64,000 bases of DNA from Seiridium cupressi (GCA_036674765.1 JARVKI010000124.1:1-64000); one strand, 5' to 3'. Shown: positions 10,396 to 22,249, counted from the first letter of the stretch. Program-made: numbers and translations. The notes: a model not told the origin generated them from the letters alone.

Positions 10396-12083
10396 GGCTC
10401 CGGCTCCTGCAGCGATGCCGAGCCAGTCCGATTTGGTGATGGTCGTTGGCAGTAAAGACAGGTGGGATGAGTAATAAGTTGATCAGCACGCAAGCACAAT
10501 GGATTGGCCAACTTTGAGCTTCTCCGGAATCCAAAATGAAGCTTACTTTTGAGCTTTTCGCGCGTTCCCTTTCTCAGCCAGCACCCCTGGCATCAATCAG
10601 AATCCAGAACTTGCTTGGGCATTTCATTTGCGGCTGGAATCATTAGTGTGTGCTGCGCCGTATGCCTCTATTCCACCAATGTCGTTGGGCCCGACGCCAG
10701 CAGTCTCTGCCCAGGTGAACAAATGAATTGTCTGACAATTGTACCAAATAATGAAAACAAAACAAAATCTGGCAATTTCAGCGACCCCATTCTTAACGAC
10801 ATCAATATAACTATCCCTTTAATTCCTGGTGCAAGAGGCCGGTATGTACATTCATGTCTACGATTTTCTAGGCCCATCGAAATACTGTGCGACCGATTCC
10901 GTCACTTGAATGTGAGGTAAAGTCGGGTTAACTACAGTTAAATGACTGAAGACCGTTACCGAAGCCTTGTGTCGTTGCAGACATGTTCGATAGTTTGAGA
11001 CTGTCACTACAACTAAAATTAGTATTTTGGCCCAGTCTTTATGGTTCGGACATAGAAGAATTTAGCAATCAATTCTTTGTGATAGGCTTCTCTGGTACCA
11101 TCGTTCAATTCTCGCACTGGCAAGCACCATCACTGGCTATCACGGTATGTATAAATGACAGACCCATACTTACCCGCAGTTCAGAACGATAGAGGTATCT
11201 TGACTTGTCTTATGCTCTCTCTTCCCTCGTTCTTCACGTGTCATTTGGTTAGAAGTTGTCGGTGAGCTTGACGTCAATTACTAATAGGACGGTCTGACAT
11301 AGTAAGAAGAAAAACATTTCATTTGTCATTGTTAAGCTTTAGTTATTGATTCAAACTTTTCCTAGCTGCGTATCTTCACAGCCCATGATTGTTGATAGAG
11401 GTATAATGATACTTTGTTATTTGCGGTCCGGGAGTGGGCCCGGCGCCAAATATTCGGAGCTGATATCCCCGCATCCCTAGAAAATCGGTCTTACTTACCA
11501 TCGAACCAAATTACTTCTGGTTTATTTGACTGCTCGTTAGTACCAGTAGTCGCTGTGTCAATGCCGGGGTTGTGTAGATCCAGACGTTTTGTACTAGACA
11601 GTATTTATTAGAATTGAAGGCCCCGCAGTGTCTACCAAATTCACGAATGGAGCCGAGAACATACTGGCACTGGAAGCTGTCATACTTTGCTTTGCGCCTT
11701 CTCGGGCTATCGTAAGCGATAATCATTGCTTCCACTTATCGCCAAGTCCAATTGCAGGTAGGATCGGCCACTGCTTCTCAAATCACATGGCTTCTTGCGG
11801 CCAACACAAGGGCCGACTGGGCCGGATAGGATAGGATTAATTTGGTCAGCTGAGAGCTGGCGGCTGTGTTGGGTTGCAATGCATGCACCTTGCCACACGG
11901 GCGAAGTTCAAGGCAGAATACCCACTACGGGCTTTCGAAGAATTTGGGGCATCCCCCCTCTCTATCGGCTTTTTCTGCAAATCGTTCCCCCAAAACGGTC
12001 ACACCATTCCTCGCGAACCTTCTCTGAGCCGCGACAATCACTTATTTCTTTCTCATTCCACGGATTTACCCCACTACCAACAA
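10396..12083. other. Gene-free stretch
   Basis: Only short frames without recognisable features occur. Nothing in either strand resembles an exon series, an RNA gene or a mobile element. The right end is the presumed promoter of the HeLo-AAA gene. Confidence 0.5.
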
Positions 12084-15026
12084 ATGGAGCCAGTTGGGCT
12101 CGCCGTCGGGGTTGCAGGTCTTGCAGGCCTCTTTTCGACCTGTGTTGATTGTTTCCAGCTTGTGCAGAAGGGCCGCTATTTGGAGAAGGACTATGACCTT
12201 CTGGAAACTAAACTTCAAAATCTACGGCTACGTTTGGTCATTTGGGGCCGATGTTGCGGCCTTGATGATCCGGTTGGGTATGATCAACGGTTGGACAGTA
12301 TTGAAGTCAGATCTTACGTGAAAGATACTTTGGATCATATCATCCACCTGTTTAACGACGGCACCGAATTCCAGCGCAAGTATGGACTCAAAAATGAATA
12401 TCGGTCCGCTGGCTTGAGAGTAATGGTGAACTCGGTCGCAGTCCCTGCATTGGACTCATTAGCGACTACCTTGCCGAGAGAAGGCAGCTCCACGTTTTCG
12501 CTATCGGCCGAGCTATCCAGACCTCGCACCCGATTCCGGAAGATACAGAAACAAGACAGTCTGCGGGGTAAAGCCAGATGGGCGATCGTGGACAGGGACA
12601 AGTTCACTGACCTAGTTGCACATTTGAGAGATTTGATAGAGGTCTTGAGAAAGTGACAGATTGGCCAGATATCTTGCAGCGGCAACGACAATATTTGAGT
12701 TCAGAAATGAACTCTGGTTATGCGCTTGAGGAGCTACGGAGTCTCGAACAAGCCCGTATAGGACGGGTAGACCCTGTAAGCGACGCGGCTAGTCTTCGTC
12801 TAACGCACATGCGATCGGACGAGCCTTCGCCACCCTTATCTTCCCATAAAAGACCAGATGATGCTAGCAACAGTGAGAATAATGACCAGCCAATCTCAAT
12901 CTCGTCAAGGGCTACGCCCTTGGCTATGGATGAATGGGAGGAAATTACAGAAGCTTCACTTGATCCCGCACCAGAAGCTGCTCCGTCCAGACATCTTGTT
13001 TTATACAGAGTAAGATGCAGCCATGAAGGAGATGCGTCATACTTCGACAAACCAGTCTATCGCCCGATTCGCGAACAGCCTGACTGGGTGGTGGTGAGGT
13101 CACAGGACCACAAAGACAATCCCACCGTCCACCATCTGTGTGGCTATCGACCAGTGGTCAATTTAGATCATTATCTGAGAACAGATGAAGAGATATTGTT
13201 TCTTGTTTTCCGGGATTCTACTTGTTTCCACAAGTCGGTACCACCGATACGCGTATCTTGTGCAGACAGAGTATGCGCCTGCTATCGACAAGCATAAGTA
13301 TGGAGTTAAGGTCTATCGACGACGCAAGCTGCCCCAGGAGCTGCATACCAAAGGATATCCTTGCGCTTGAACTAAGAGCGCCATATCTATGGTACTATCA
13401 CGGGCGGTCACGGTTAAGCCGTTTCCAAAAGGCAGCATCAAAGTTTGATTCAGGAGTCGTTTCAAATACCTGTGCTTTTGTTAGTTTCCTGGAAGAGGCT
13501 ATGAGGGATGAATACTTGAGAGTTGACATGCTCATTTCTAAGAACCTTATAAGTTGGAAATTTCTCCCATATATCTTTGTAAGTTTCCCCCCTGCCCTTG
13601 TAAATAGTCAGAAATATTGCCATCTGCTAAACACGGCTGAGATGTTTCACAGCGCCCCGGTGACATGGTAGTTCAAGACTCAGAACGTGGCATCGAAAAG
13701 GCGCGGGCGTACAAGATTTTAGAATGGCCTTAATTGGTGGAAGAGGATGATTCAACCGCAAAAATCAGGTTTCGAGCAAAGGCGTGGTCCTATGATGGCG
13801 TCTTTCGAAATGTTGAATATGATCTCGGAATTACTTCGCAGCAAGTCTCCAAGGCCATTGGCAGTGGGGAAGGCCCAAGGAAGGCCCAATTGAGAAGTTG
13901 CCCTTCGTCCCACTCAAGTTCTTGCCCAAAGACTTAGGAATAGACCTAGTAGAACGAGGTCGCATGTTCTGGAAATGCAGAAACAGACGTGTTGTTGACT
14001 ATCCGCAGGCAAATAACGTTTGTACAGTCCACATACATTTGCCACAGCCCAATGCTGATCTAAACACAGAAGACTGTGCAAGTCATTGTTGATAGAAGAG
14101 AGTACGAAAGGTCGAGGAGGAACTCCGCACCTCGGGGCGTGGGTAACCTACCTACATCTCAATTGCAGGATGACTCCCTCCCAAGTACTGAGTTCGCCTC
14201 CTTGCTACCACCGTGTTTGGTCGGCTTTAATATGACAAGTGAAGCCTGGGATGAGGTCCTTTTTGTGTCACGAATGAAAGAGATAGACTGGGATGTGAAT
14301 ACCTTTCAGAATATTATTCTGGATGAGGTGGCCAAAAACCAAATCAATGCCCTGGTCCATAACGATGGAAATCAGATGGGTAAGAGAGAAAGAGCTTTAT
14401 ACAGGACACAGCCACCACCAAAGGATAAAAAGGCGACCTTTTTCTTCCATGGGAATCACGGGACCGGCAAGGCCTTTACGGCGGAAGCAATTGCAACTCT
14501 AGTCCGAAGGCCATTGTGCCGCCTCTCCCTCTCGAGCATAAAAAAGGAATTATTACAGCCACGTTTATCTCTGGCCATGAACGTTTCAGGGATTTGGGAT
14601 TGTGTTCTTCTCCTAGAAGATGTCGAGGTGATTGAGCGGCATGATAGCTCGATTGAGATGAGATCATTTCTGGAGCAAGTCGAGATCTTCGGTGGAATAC
14701 TTATCATGACCACAAGAAGTGCCCATGTTAGGAGTTGGCTACCCCTGCAGGAAATCACATTGGCAACGCATTTTCCGGATCTTGATCAGAAACATCGAGA
14801 ACTATTATGGACCAGTTTACTCAACGATGCCAATAGCTCGCTACCCGACGTCAAGGAACCATCGATCACGGAGGGGCAGCTTAGTGAGCTCGCCAAGTTG
14901 AGCCTCAATGGAACACAAATACGAGGAGTTGTTTCCAACGCTCGAAAAGTAGCAGCATATCTCAACACGCCTCTCAACTATGACCTTCTCGCAAGAGCAG
15001 CCCAAATGAGAGAGCCTGTTATATAG
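12084..15026 (+). pseudogene. HeLo domain plus AAA ATPase fusion, multiply broken
   Basis: From ATG 12084, a HeLo domain of about 190 codons is read. Its first segment, GLAVGVAGLAGLFSTCVDCF, matches the start of HET-S-type HeLo domains, which insert in membranes and trigger cell death in heterokaryon incompatibility. A one-base shift at about 12650 passes to a Ser/Pro-rich linker and then to the N-terminal region of a common fungal AAA ATPase family (LRTDEEILFLVFR, LRAPYLWYYHGR). Two good introns are visible, 13579-13652 and 14018-14069. The ATPase follows (14070-15026). Its Walker A reads GNHGTGKA (Ala where Ser/Thr belongs) and its Walker B reads LLLEDVEV (the Asp-Glu pair altered). Other lesions are a frame change at about 13230-13330, a TAA near 13731 and an 11-base duplication at 13868. 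The gene is dead as written. The order resembles an NLR-like receptor with AAA in place of a NACHT. Confidence 0.7.
13868..13889 (+). repeat. 11-bp tandem duplication causing a frameshift
   Basis: GGAAGGCCCAA occurs twice head to tail (13868-13878 and 13879-13889) within the coding sequence of the HeLo-AAA gene. Eleven extra bases shift the frame. Reading with one copy only would join the conserved segments on both sides (the second starts LPFVPLKFLPKDLG) in one frame. This is direct evidence of decay by slippage or duplication. Confidence 0.85.
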
Positions 15027-17036
15027 CTGGAGCTCCTACCTGATGGAAACGACGTGAAGCGGGTTAGCAGGAAGCTATTTGCAACTGGCTGGACAGCATG
15101 CACATGGGCCTTCACTTCTTAGCAGACGATACTGAAGACATGTGGAAGGTTGGCGGGGAGACCACAAACGCCGAGGATTTATTTGGCTTCAAGAAAAGCC
15201 ATAGCCTCTCAATCGCATTGGTATTCTATTTGCCAGCGCGTGTTTTATCGTGTCAGCATTGTGAATAACCACATCTCGTGGACACCTCGCCCGGCGGCTT
15301 CCTGAACCGAGCAACTTCGACGATCATTGCGAGTTTCCTCCAGTATACCTGTAGTCGTCTTTTATTTCGTCCAAACTTTACTGGTACGCATTGGTCTCCA
15401 TACTTGTGTCCATAGCTGTACTTGCAGTCATACTGGTTGTCGGACTCCAGCTCAAAGCCGACAAATCACTGGCTATTACAACAGCGTACGGTAGCCCTCC
15501 CGGACTTCCAAATACAATTTTGCTGAAGGATTCTGTCGGAATTGCTGCTATCGAAGTCGTTTATGTGGGTTCTACCGCAAGTTGTTCATGCTTGGAATAA
15601 GGTGTCAACCAAGCCGGGGAGAGGGAGGGGTTTAATACCATAGTGTTACTCCACAAGGTTCGAAAACAGAGCATGAATTCTTGATCTCTTCTTCCTGATG
15701 AGGCTACGTATGTGCTTATTATGACCGGGATTACGCTCCGAGCGGTTCTCAACAGATTATTTTCCCATAATTATGCACATGTATAATTCTGAAAGCCTCG
15801 GCGTTTCAATCAAATACAGGCCGCCAGATATGATTGACAAAATCTGCAAGTATGGCACAGGTCAGCCTTATCATTGAGAGTTATCCTTTGCAGGATTTGT
15901 TTGCCATTTGCGTCCAGTGACACCATTTGCTTCAGACGACGGCGTTGTGGTCGGGGAAACGCTCTACTAAATCTCTGATCATTTTCCCAACAATGCAAAA
16001 TCTCCTCCAACATGTCAACTACCATAATTTATATTATTCCCGTCTTGATCAACACGGATTGGTATCCGTCCGGTGCAAACACAGCTAAGCCATCAAATCG
16101 TAACGAAAGAACCTCACCTATATGACAATGCTTAGCTGGCCCCCACAAGGTGGCACGCCAGCCTTACCAATCCTACCCATAACAAACTCAGACTCTGAAG
16201 CAACCATCCTCCCTACGAGCTGTTAGCGTCAAAATGAACCAATCGGTGACGCGGGAGTCTCCTAACGTGAAAATGCCAAGTGACTCGTTTGCCTGCTTTG
16301 AGCTGTGCTGTTGCGAAGGTGGCGACGCCGTCTTGCGGCTGACGTGGCGTATCTTCTGGTGGTCAGCAACCAGGCAAGTGGGCGGCCGCCATAAATAATC
16401 ACACATAGTAAAAGGCAGCGTCATTCGCGTCTATATTCTGATCTATTGCCCTGTCATACTTTTTGTCACCGGTCTTGTAACTTTCACCATCAAAGCCAAC
16501 CACGATATCGTTCCACCTACAATTGATTGTAATATTGTTGAGACTTTTGTTATGCCTTCTCAGCCCGGTATGGATGGTCAGATGGTTAGATCGATTGTCG
16601 ATCAACAACCGGTTGGGGAACCCTCATAGTACAACACAACTGTGTCATTAATGAATTTCTTAAACAGAGTCGTGGCCCATAGATGCTGACAAACAACATG
16701 AGTCTGCGAGGTGGGGCCGGTGATCGAGAAGAAGAAAGTGGATCGTTCAAATGCGAATGTTGTTTCCAATTCGGGTTCGGGTCACAGAACAAATACTTCC
16801 AAAATCCATTCGATGGGGATGACGGACATGATGGAGGGGGTGGCAATGATGGTAGTGCTTAGATTGTTCTTTACGTGGCGCATGCTATGAAGAATACATC
16901 ATCCGACTCGACACTTATCTATCGCGTTCCATAGACTAAAATATGTATACAGAATTTCACCTTTCAATCATAATTCCGCGTTGGCTATTGATGCCGATTG
17001 CTCCGCCCTTTAATTACATACATGTACTCGATAACG
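15027..17036. other. Two-kb stretch without a supported gene
   Basis: A 69-codon frame at 15391-15600 (+) starts with a hydrophobic helix, and a 69-codon frame at 16399-16608 (-) ends in an acidic tail. Neither shows a recognisable domain or neighbouring exons, and I do not call them genes. No repeat or RNA gene was found. Confidence 0.45.
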
Positions 17037-19601
17037 TCAGACGAGTTCTGGGGGTATCGACGATACAACACACTCCTCCCACAACTTATTCAATGCGTGT
17101 GAGAGTGTCTCGGCAATCTCCCGTGCCATGTCCGATTTTTTCCCAAGAAGCCAGAGTCCCTTCATACAATACTCAGCCTGTTCCATATTCCGCTCAAAAT
17201 CATGGCTATTTTGCCCGAATGCAGTCCGCAATGATTGGTCTGCTTCGACTACAAATATCATACACGCCTTCGTGAACCCCCTGATAAGAATCATGGTCCA
17301 CGGCTCCGTCAGAAGCGTCCCCTCGTTGACGGCAGGATGAAATCCCAACATCTGTGGTACTGCCAGATCCGCATATCTGGTAGGTGGCGTACCGACTCTT
17401 GCTAGGTCCGACACCTCACCTGCGCTACGCTTCCTGATTCTCCTGGCCATTTGAGTGGCGATGCGATGGGAAGAGGCATCACTCATGCCTAAGGAGTTCT
17501 CGTCGATAAAGTCCAGTAGATCCGCTAGCATTAGGGCGGCGAGGTGCCAGTGTGCAGATATACAGACGAACCAGCCCTGTATGCGGTGTGGAACTGCGGT
17601 GTAGTTCTGTACCAGTTCGCCGAAGAAGGCACCGTGCGTTTTATTCCAGTATTCATATAGCGACGTCATGCTTCGGATGATGTCCTCAATCTGCTCCGCA
17701 TGAGCGCTCTGGCGGACGGCGTTCTGTAGGTACGATAAGTGGCGGAAGAGAAGAACTTTGATAGGCGCCGACTTAGTGACGTTCTCTGCGGCGACCTCGT
17801 AGGAACAGGGCCAGTGTGCTTGATGCACTTCCTCGGGGCTTCCCTGCAGGAAAAGATCGAGGTCCCATCGGCTTTGCCTGAGAGATCTATCCCTGTTTCC
17901 CACTAGCTGGATCTCTTTTTGCCTATCGTGTTCGCAGTCCTGGTCAAGTACCACGATAGGGCGTTCGTTCATAGATGAGGACACGGTGTCGAACATGATG
18001 GCCAGCCAGTAGAGTAGGCCAACCGTGACTCTATCCTCGGGGCACATGGTTGAAATGCCGTGCAAATCCTCCTCTGGATTCCAGCATGGCTTGCCTAAGC
18101 CCTTTTCAAATGAGTCGCAGCGATGCTTCAGCACGTGCATCTTTCGAGCTGCTCTCTCCATATAGACAGGTGGCCCCTCTTCGCGGATTATCTTTTGCAA
18201 CTGCGACAAGATCGAGTCCATAGCAAATTTGGGGCCATTTTCTTCTCTGTCATATCCGCAGAATCGGCTTTTGGGAGTCCGCGGCTTCTGTGTCAAGCCA
18301 AAAATCAACTCGGCACAAGCCACTCTATATGACTCCACCTCGGCCACTCTCTGGAGTGCACGCTGCGCCTGGTCCCAAATGTTGTGTTGCAGAGTGCGGT
18401 CAAACTCATCGGCGATTCCATCCGTAAGTTCGTCCACACCGTGATCTGGAGACTTGGCAGGAAACTTCTCACGGTGCCGATGACTGCCCTGCGCCCACTG
18501 CGTAGCGAACGCCATGACAGCAAGGTGGAGAGCTTTGGACGCAGCCTGGTCTTCGGATGGCGTTAGATCCACAAGCTTACAAGACTGTGCGACCCGATCA
18601 AGCTTGATCGTGCGCTGGTATATCCTGTTAGACCAGGATGAACCCCATTCCGGTTCAACGTGTGTGGTGTTTCCTGACCGTGGCCTGTAAGGACATGTTA
18701 ACTCAGACAACCAACACGATAGGTTATGCTCTAGCACGTCGTGGTAAATCCGAAGCAGGTTTGATGAAGTCGCTTGGCGGTTGGATGCCGTGATCATCTG
18801 CTGGTCGACAGAAAAGGGTGAGAGCGAGCTTAGGGGGCTGTCGAAGCGGACCGGTTGCTTGTCGAGCGATGTCCAGGTGGACCCACTCAGCCGTCGGGGG
18901 CTTTTGGAAGAAGTAGATTGGAAGCTTCCGTACGCCCGCGAAGCCTGAGAGACGTAGGAAGCGGGCATCCGCTGATGGTCTAGTATATCAGGTTCGAGGT
19001 CTGAAGGCTGCTGAATAAATACTTCTGAGGCATTGGAGAGCTCGGATAGCTGGAGATCAGTCCGAGATTGTGCAGACGCCACTGCATCATGTTCTCCTGG
19101 CTGGACATCCTCCGAGTTTCCGTTATCGTTGATCATGGAATTAAGTAACATTGGATCATAGTCAAATAATGACGGTGCCAAGTCATTGGTCGGGTTCCAG
19201 GTCATGGGGTCCTGCGTAGGACTTGGTTCGATCAGATCGTCCCATAATCTGAATCCAGTTCCATCCACAGGCTCATCAGTCTCGCATGAGAGACGATATT
19301 GAAGTTTATGCTGGGAGTAAGACTTTTGGCGAGGTACGTGCAGCGCAGATTGAGCCTGCCCACAGGCCCATTCCATAGTACAGCGTTTCCCTGTCTTGGC
19401 ACAGTAAGAACATGGTGATCGCTGGACATTGGTACTCCCGAGCGATGCTCGTTGGGCCCAGTCCACATACACTGCGTCGCATGCTCGCTTGGATCTCCTA
19501 CACTGGTCGCAAGAGTGATTCTGACGCCTGGCTCTGGATCTGGATCCCTGCGTATGGGCTGAAGCGTGTTTCTGTACTGGCATAGCGCACACTCTCGCCA
19601 A
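17037..19601 (-). CDS. AlcR-like Zn2Cys6 transcription factor
   Basis: Intronless frame of 854 residues. Near residues 31-73 it has a binuclear zinc cluster with spacing C-X2-C-X6-C-X22-C-X2-C-X6-C. The segment before and inside it (RRQNHSCDQCRRSKRACDA) resembles that of AlcR, the ethanol regulator of Aspergillus, and like AlcR it has an unusually long middle loop (X16 in AlcR as I recall, X22 here) and a Trp after the last Cys. Total length is close to AlcR (about 820). The remainder carries conserved helical segments typical of the AlcR group rather than the common fungal MHR domain. AlcR activates alcohol and aldehyde dehydrogenase genes by binding CCGCA-type cores, as monomer or on repeats. 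The divergent promoter 2.3 kb away contains six such cores, so the esterase and monooxygenase next door are likely targets. Start could also be Met7. Confidence 0.85.
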   Translation of the reverse strand: MARVCAMPVQKHASAHTQGSRSRARRQNHSCDQCRRSKRACDAVYVDWAQRASLGSTNVQRSPCSYCAKTGKRCTMEWACGQAQSALHVPRQKSYSQHKLQYRLSCETDEPVDGTGFRLWDDLIEPSPTQDPMTWNPTNDLAPSLFDYDPMLLNSMINDNGNSEDVQPGEHDAVASAQSRTDLQLSELSNASEVFIQQPSDLEPDILDHQRMPASYVSQASRAYGSFQSTSSKSPRRLSGSTWTSLDKQPVRFDSPLSSLSPFSVDQQMITASNRQATSSNLLRIYHDVLEHNLSCWLSELTCPYRPRSGNTTHVEPEWGSSWSNRIYQRTIKLDRVAQSCKLVDLTPSEDQAASKALHLAVMAFATQWAQGSHRHREKFPAKSPDHGVDELTDGIADEFDRTLQHNIWDQAQRALQRVAEVESYRVACAELIFGLTQKPRTPKSRFCGYDREENGPKFAMDSILSQLQKIIREEGPPVYMERAARKMHVLKHRCDSFEKGLGKPCWNPEEDLHGISTMCPEDRVTVGLLYWLAIMFDTVSSSMNERPIVVLDQDCEHDRQKEIQLVGNRDRSLRQSRWDLDLFLQGSPEEVHQAHWPCSYEVAAENVTKSAPIKVLLFRHLSYLQNAVRQSAHAEQIEDIIRSMTSLYEYWNKTHGAFFGELVQNYTAVPHRIQGWFVCISAHWHLAALMLADLLDFIDENSLGMSDASSHRIATQMARRIRKRSAGEVSDLARVGTPPTRYADLAVPQMLGFHPAVNEGTLLTEPWTMILIRGFTKACMIFVVEADQSLRTAFGQNSHDFERNMEQAEYCMKGLWLLGKKSDMAREIAETLSHALNKLWEECVVSSIPPELV

Positions 19602-20325
19602 TTTTCAGAGGACTTGAGATGTTGTTGGTGTTGTGTGGAGTATGTATTTAAGCGCTCGGGGCCGGGGGCAGGTTTGGAGGCGCCAGAAGGCGGGGAGACA
19701 GGAGATCCTTTATACGTTTAATTGCGGGGACCCCGGATTCCCCGGATTTTTCTCCCAACCTGATATTTCTTATCCAACAAGGATTGGCCACGACGAGAAT
19801 TGGACTTCTAAGCAATTGTTGTCGCGGGGCTTACCCATGAGCACTGCCGGGCTGAGCACCTGGTCCACCCCTCGTTTTGAACGAATTAGAACTGTGATAC
19901 TTCAATAGTAGGAAGTAGTTGCCCCACAATGCTTTCTCACCAACGAACATCCCTACAGCAGTACAGGCATGTGCCACTCCGCATGAGTCGGGTGGAGCAA
20001 TGATCATCGTTCATGGTGACTTTCGAGCGTCTGGCGTCTACCCTTCGAAAGGAATGCATTTCGTGAATACCTATTGCAGACATAAATCCTGGTTCGGCCA
20101 CATGGGTCACGAAGAGCGACCATGCTAATCACTGAACTAATGACCATGAAAAATTAGAAGAATCGCGAAATTAATGATGTGCATGGTGAAATACTGTCAT
20201 TGGTACCTTTTTGGCTGAGTGGCATGCTTTCTTGTCTTGAACAGGACTTGGTCGCGCTCTTGGAAATACAGCATCAATAGGCCACGACTGGCAAGATATC
20301 CAGGCAATCCCTTCTGCACCCACCT
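19602..20325. promoter_or_regulatory. Upstream region of the AlcR-like regulator
   Basis: This 724-base interval holds no gene. A TATTTAAG-like element lies about 45 bases upstream of the start codon. One TGCGG (19723-19727) and one CCGCA (19979-19983) are present, compatible with autoregulation but too few to be significant alone. Confidence 0.4.
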
Positions 20326-21665
20326 TCACTGATCCAGCGCTTTGTATATCTCGCTCTCGACCTCGACCCACAGATTAAGAACCTTGGCATCCGCGAAGGG
20401 CAAAATCTGCGTACATACAATCCCCGCGACACCCTTCTCCCTATCCGCCCACCACCACAAGTTGGGCAGCCCAGCCCAGTGCCCTGTGCCAGCCGAGCGT
20501 CCTGTGGCGCCACCATTGCTCAGCATGAACGTGAGGCCCCAGCCCTGTGGTGGATCCCCGGGTACTGGATACAACTCAGAAATAGGGTTGGTCAGGTCTG
20601 GTTTTGCAGCCTGTATGCCCTGGCGACCATAATTGGGAAACCGGGTAATCTGGTTGGAGAACATTTCATCCACAGTCTCCTTGCGGAGCAACTTGATGCC
20701 AGTTCTTGGACAAGTCCCGTCATTGAGCAGTACAGCCAGGACCTCTGTGGAACCAAGTCAATAAGGAATCTCCTCGGGATGTCTGGTCTAGCTCACTACA
20801 GTAGTCTTGCGGCTTAGCAAACATGCCAGCACCGCCGCTATTGAATAGTCGGGCGACGTCGGCTTTGTTGTCCGGGTCGACCACCAGCGGCGCTCGAAGG
20901 AGATGGTCCCGGGCTCTCAGAATGCCATCTGGGCTTCTACTGTTCATGTATGCTAGCCTGCGACGCATGTCGTGACTCGGAACCATAGACATGTCCCTGA
21001 TTCCGAGGGGCTGAAGGACATATTTCTGGAGATAGTCATTAAGCGTTAGACCAGTTGCGCGCTCCAATGCAATTCCAGCCCAATCGATGCCAACCTACTC
21101 GCATTAGCCACATAATTAGGTCTTGGAGAATGACGCTTACACCGTATTCCCATCCTTCGCCAGGCTGGAAAAGCAGAGGCTGCTTCACATCTTCAATCCG
21201 CCCCGAGAACTCATCCACCCCAACCGGATACGACCATTGTCTCAGTCGGTCATTGAAGAATGTATAGCCAAATCCAGCAGTATGTGACAGCAGCATGCGC
21301 AAGGTAATTGCACCTTTCTTGTCCTCGAAACTGCCATCTGCCCGCAAGACCTTGATACTCTTCAGTTCAGGACACAGGCCCTCTGTGTGCTCCTCATCAT
21401 CTAGCTTGAGGATGCCCAGCTCAACCAGTTGCATACAGGCGACACCCACCAACATTTTGGTGCAAGATGCGATCCAGAAGATGTTGTCTAAAGTCATGTT
21501 GTCTTCGCATCCCGTGCCTCGCTTACCAGCAGAGTGGGCGAATAGTTCGTTGCCATTCTTGTCGACGACAACGAATGTGGTCCCGGGGATACCAGACTCC
21601 TGATCCCCGCAGGCCTTGTCCAGGACATCACGGAGATGCGAAGTTACTTGGGCATTGAGAGACAT
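20326..21665 (-). CDS. Class-C beta-lactamase-fold esterase/transesterase
   Basis: Serine hydrolase of 413 residues in three exons (21665-21141, 21094-20797, 20744-20326), with introns of 46 and 52 bases. It has the Ser-x-x-Lys pair in IASCTKM (Ser67, Lys70), the LLSHTAGFGY segment, the PGEGWEYG Tyr region, and the closing GGATGRSAGTGHWAGLPN segment. Family members include EstB-type esterases, peptidases and the LovD acyltransferase, which has the same length, so hydrolysis or acyl transfer are both possible. I chose the ATG at 21665; an in-frame ATG at 21725 would add 20 residues without homology. There is no signal peptide, so it is probably cytosolic. It is divergent from a Baeyer-Villiger monooxygenase, sharing a 584-base promoter. 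Together they fit conversion of a ketone to an ester or lactone and then its hydrolysis. Confidence 0.87.
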
Positions 21666-21849
21666 ATTAGTTAGTGGGTATAGATTGAATGGCGAGAAGT
21701 TGAGAGTATATTGTATTAGGGACAACGAGGATGCTGGAAAGACTGCAGGTGTGTATTATCTAGAGATTGATGGAAACCACCTTTCCGGGGTGTCCTTGCA
21801 GATCTTCGGTCTACCTCCAATGCCGATGAGGAGTTCCCCGCACTCACCA

Positions 21850-21926
21850 TGCGGTCGTATACGGGTACAATGTCGTGGAACCGCATTGCGGAACCGCAGT
21901 GGATCGTATTCGGACCCGCAGCCGCA
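21850..21926. promoter_or_regulatory. Cluster of six AlcR-type CCGCA/TGCGG sites
   Basis: The divergent promoter contains TGCGG (21850-21854), CCGCA (21881-21885), TGCGG (21887-21891), CCGCA (21894-21898), CCGCA (21916-21920) and CCGCA (21922-21926). They include both inverted and direct pairs with short spacing, the arrangements AlcR binds in Aspergillus. That the neighbouring AlcR-like protein binds here is inference. Confidence 0.65.
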
Positions 21927-22249
21927 ATTGGAGGCTGGTTGGGTCCAATCAGCGGCAGCTGCGGCACCCCTCATGGTTGCGTGTGGGGAACAGAATGCAT
22001 CTCGGACGAACGCGTACGCTGCATGCGACCAACTGAGTTGCATTTGCCGGTATAACGATGGGAAGTGTGATATCATTGAGAGCTTGTGCCCTTGTAAGCA
22101 AGAAGTGTATCGCGACGAAGTCATCATAAATAGGGGAGGGTGTCCGGGGAAAGATGTTTGGAAAGGCTCTCAGGCAGTCAATCTTCCAATCAATACTATA
22201 CCAATCACGACACCGCTACAACTCTTGAAACTTGCTGAACTTTATTAAA

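Noticed and set aside
15391..15600. Small hydrophobic frame as a possible small membrane protein
   Set aside because: No supporting exon, no homologue that I recognise, and its length is within chance for this stretch.
16399..16608. 69-codon minus-strand frame with acidic end
   Set aside because: No signal peptide or domain and no conserved boundary; kept as a mere note.
21616..22248. Open frame of 210 codons on the plus strand
   Set aside because: It overlaps the start of the esterase gene and the divergent promoter, has no recognisable domain, and its composition follows the opposite gene and the site cluster.
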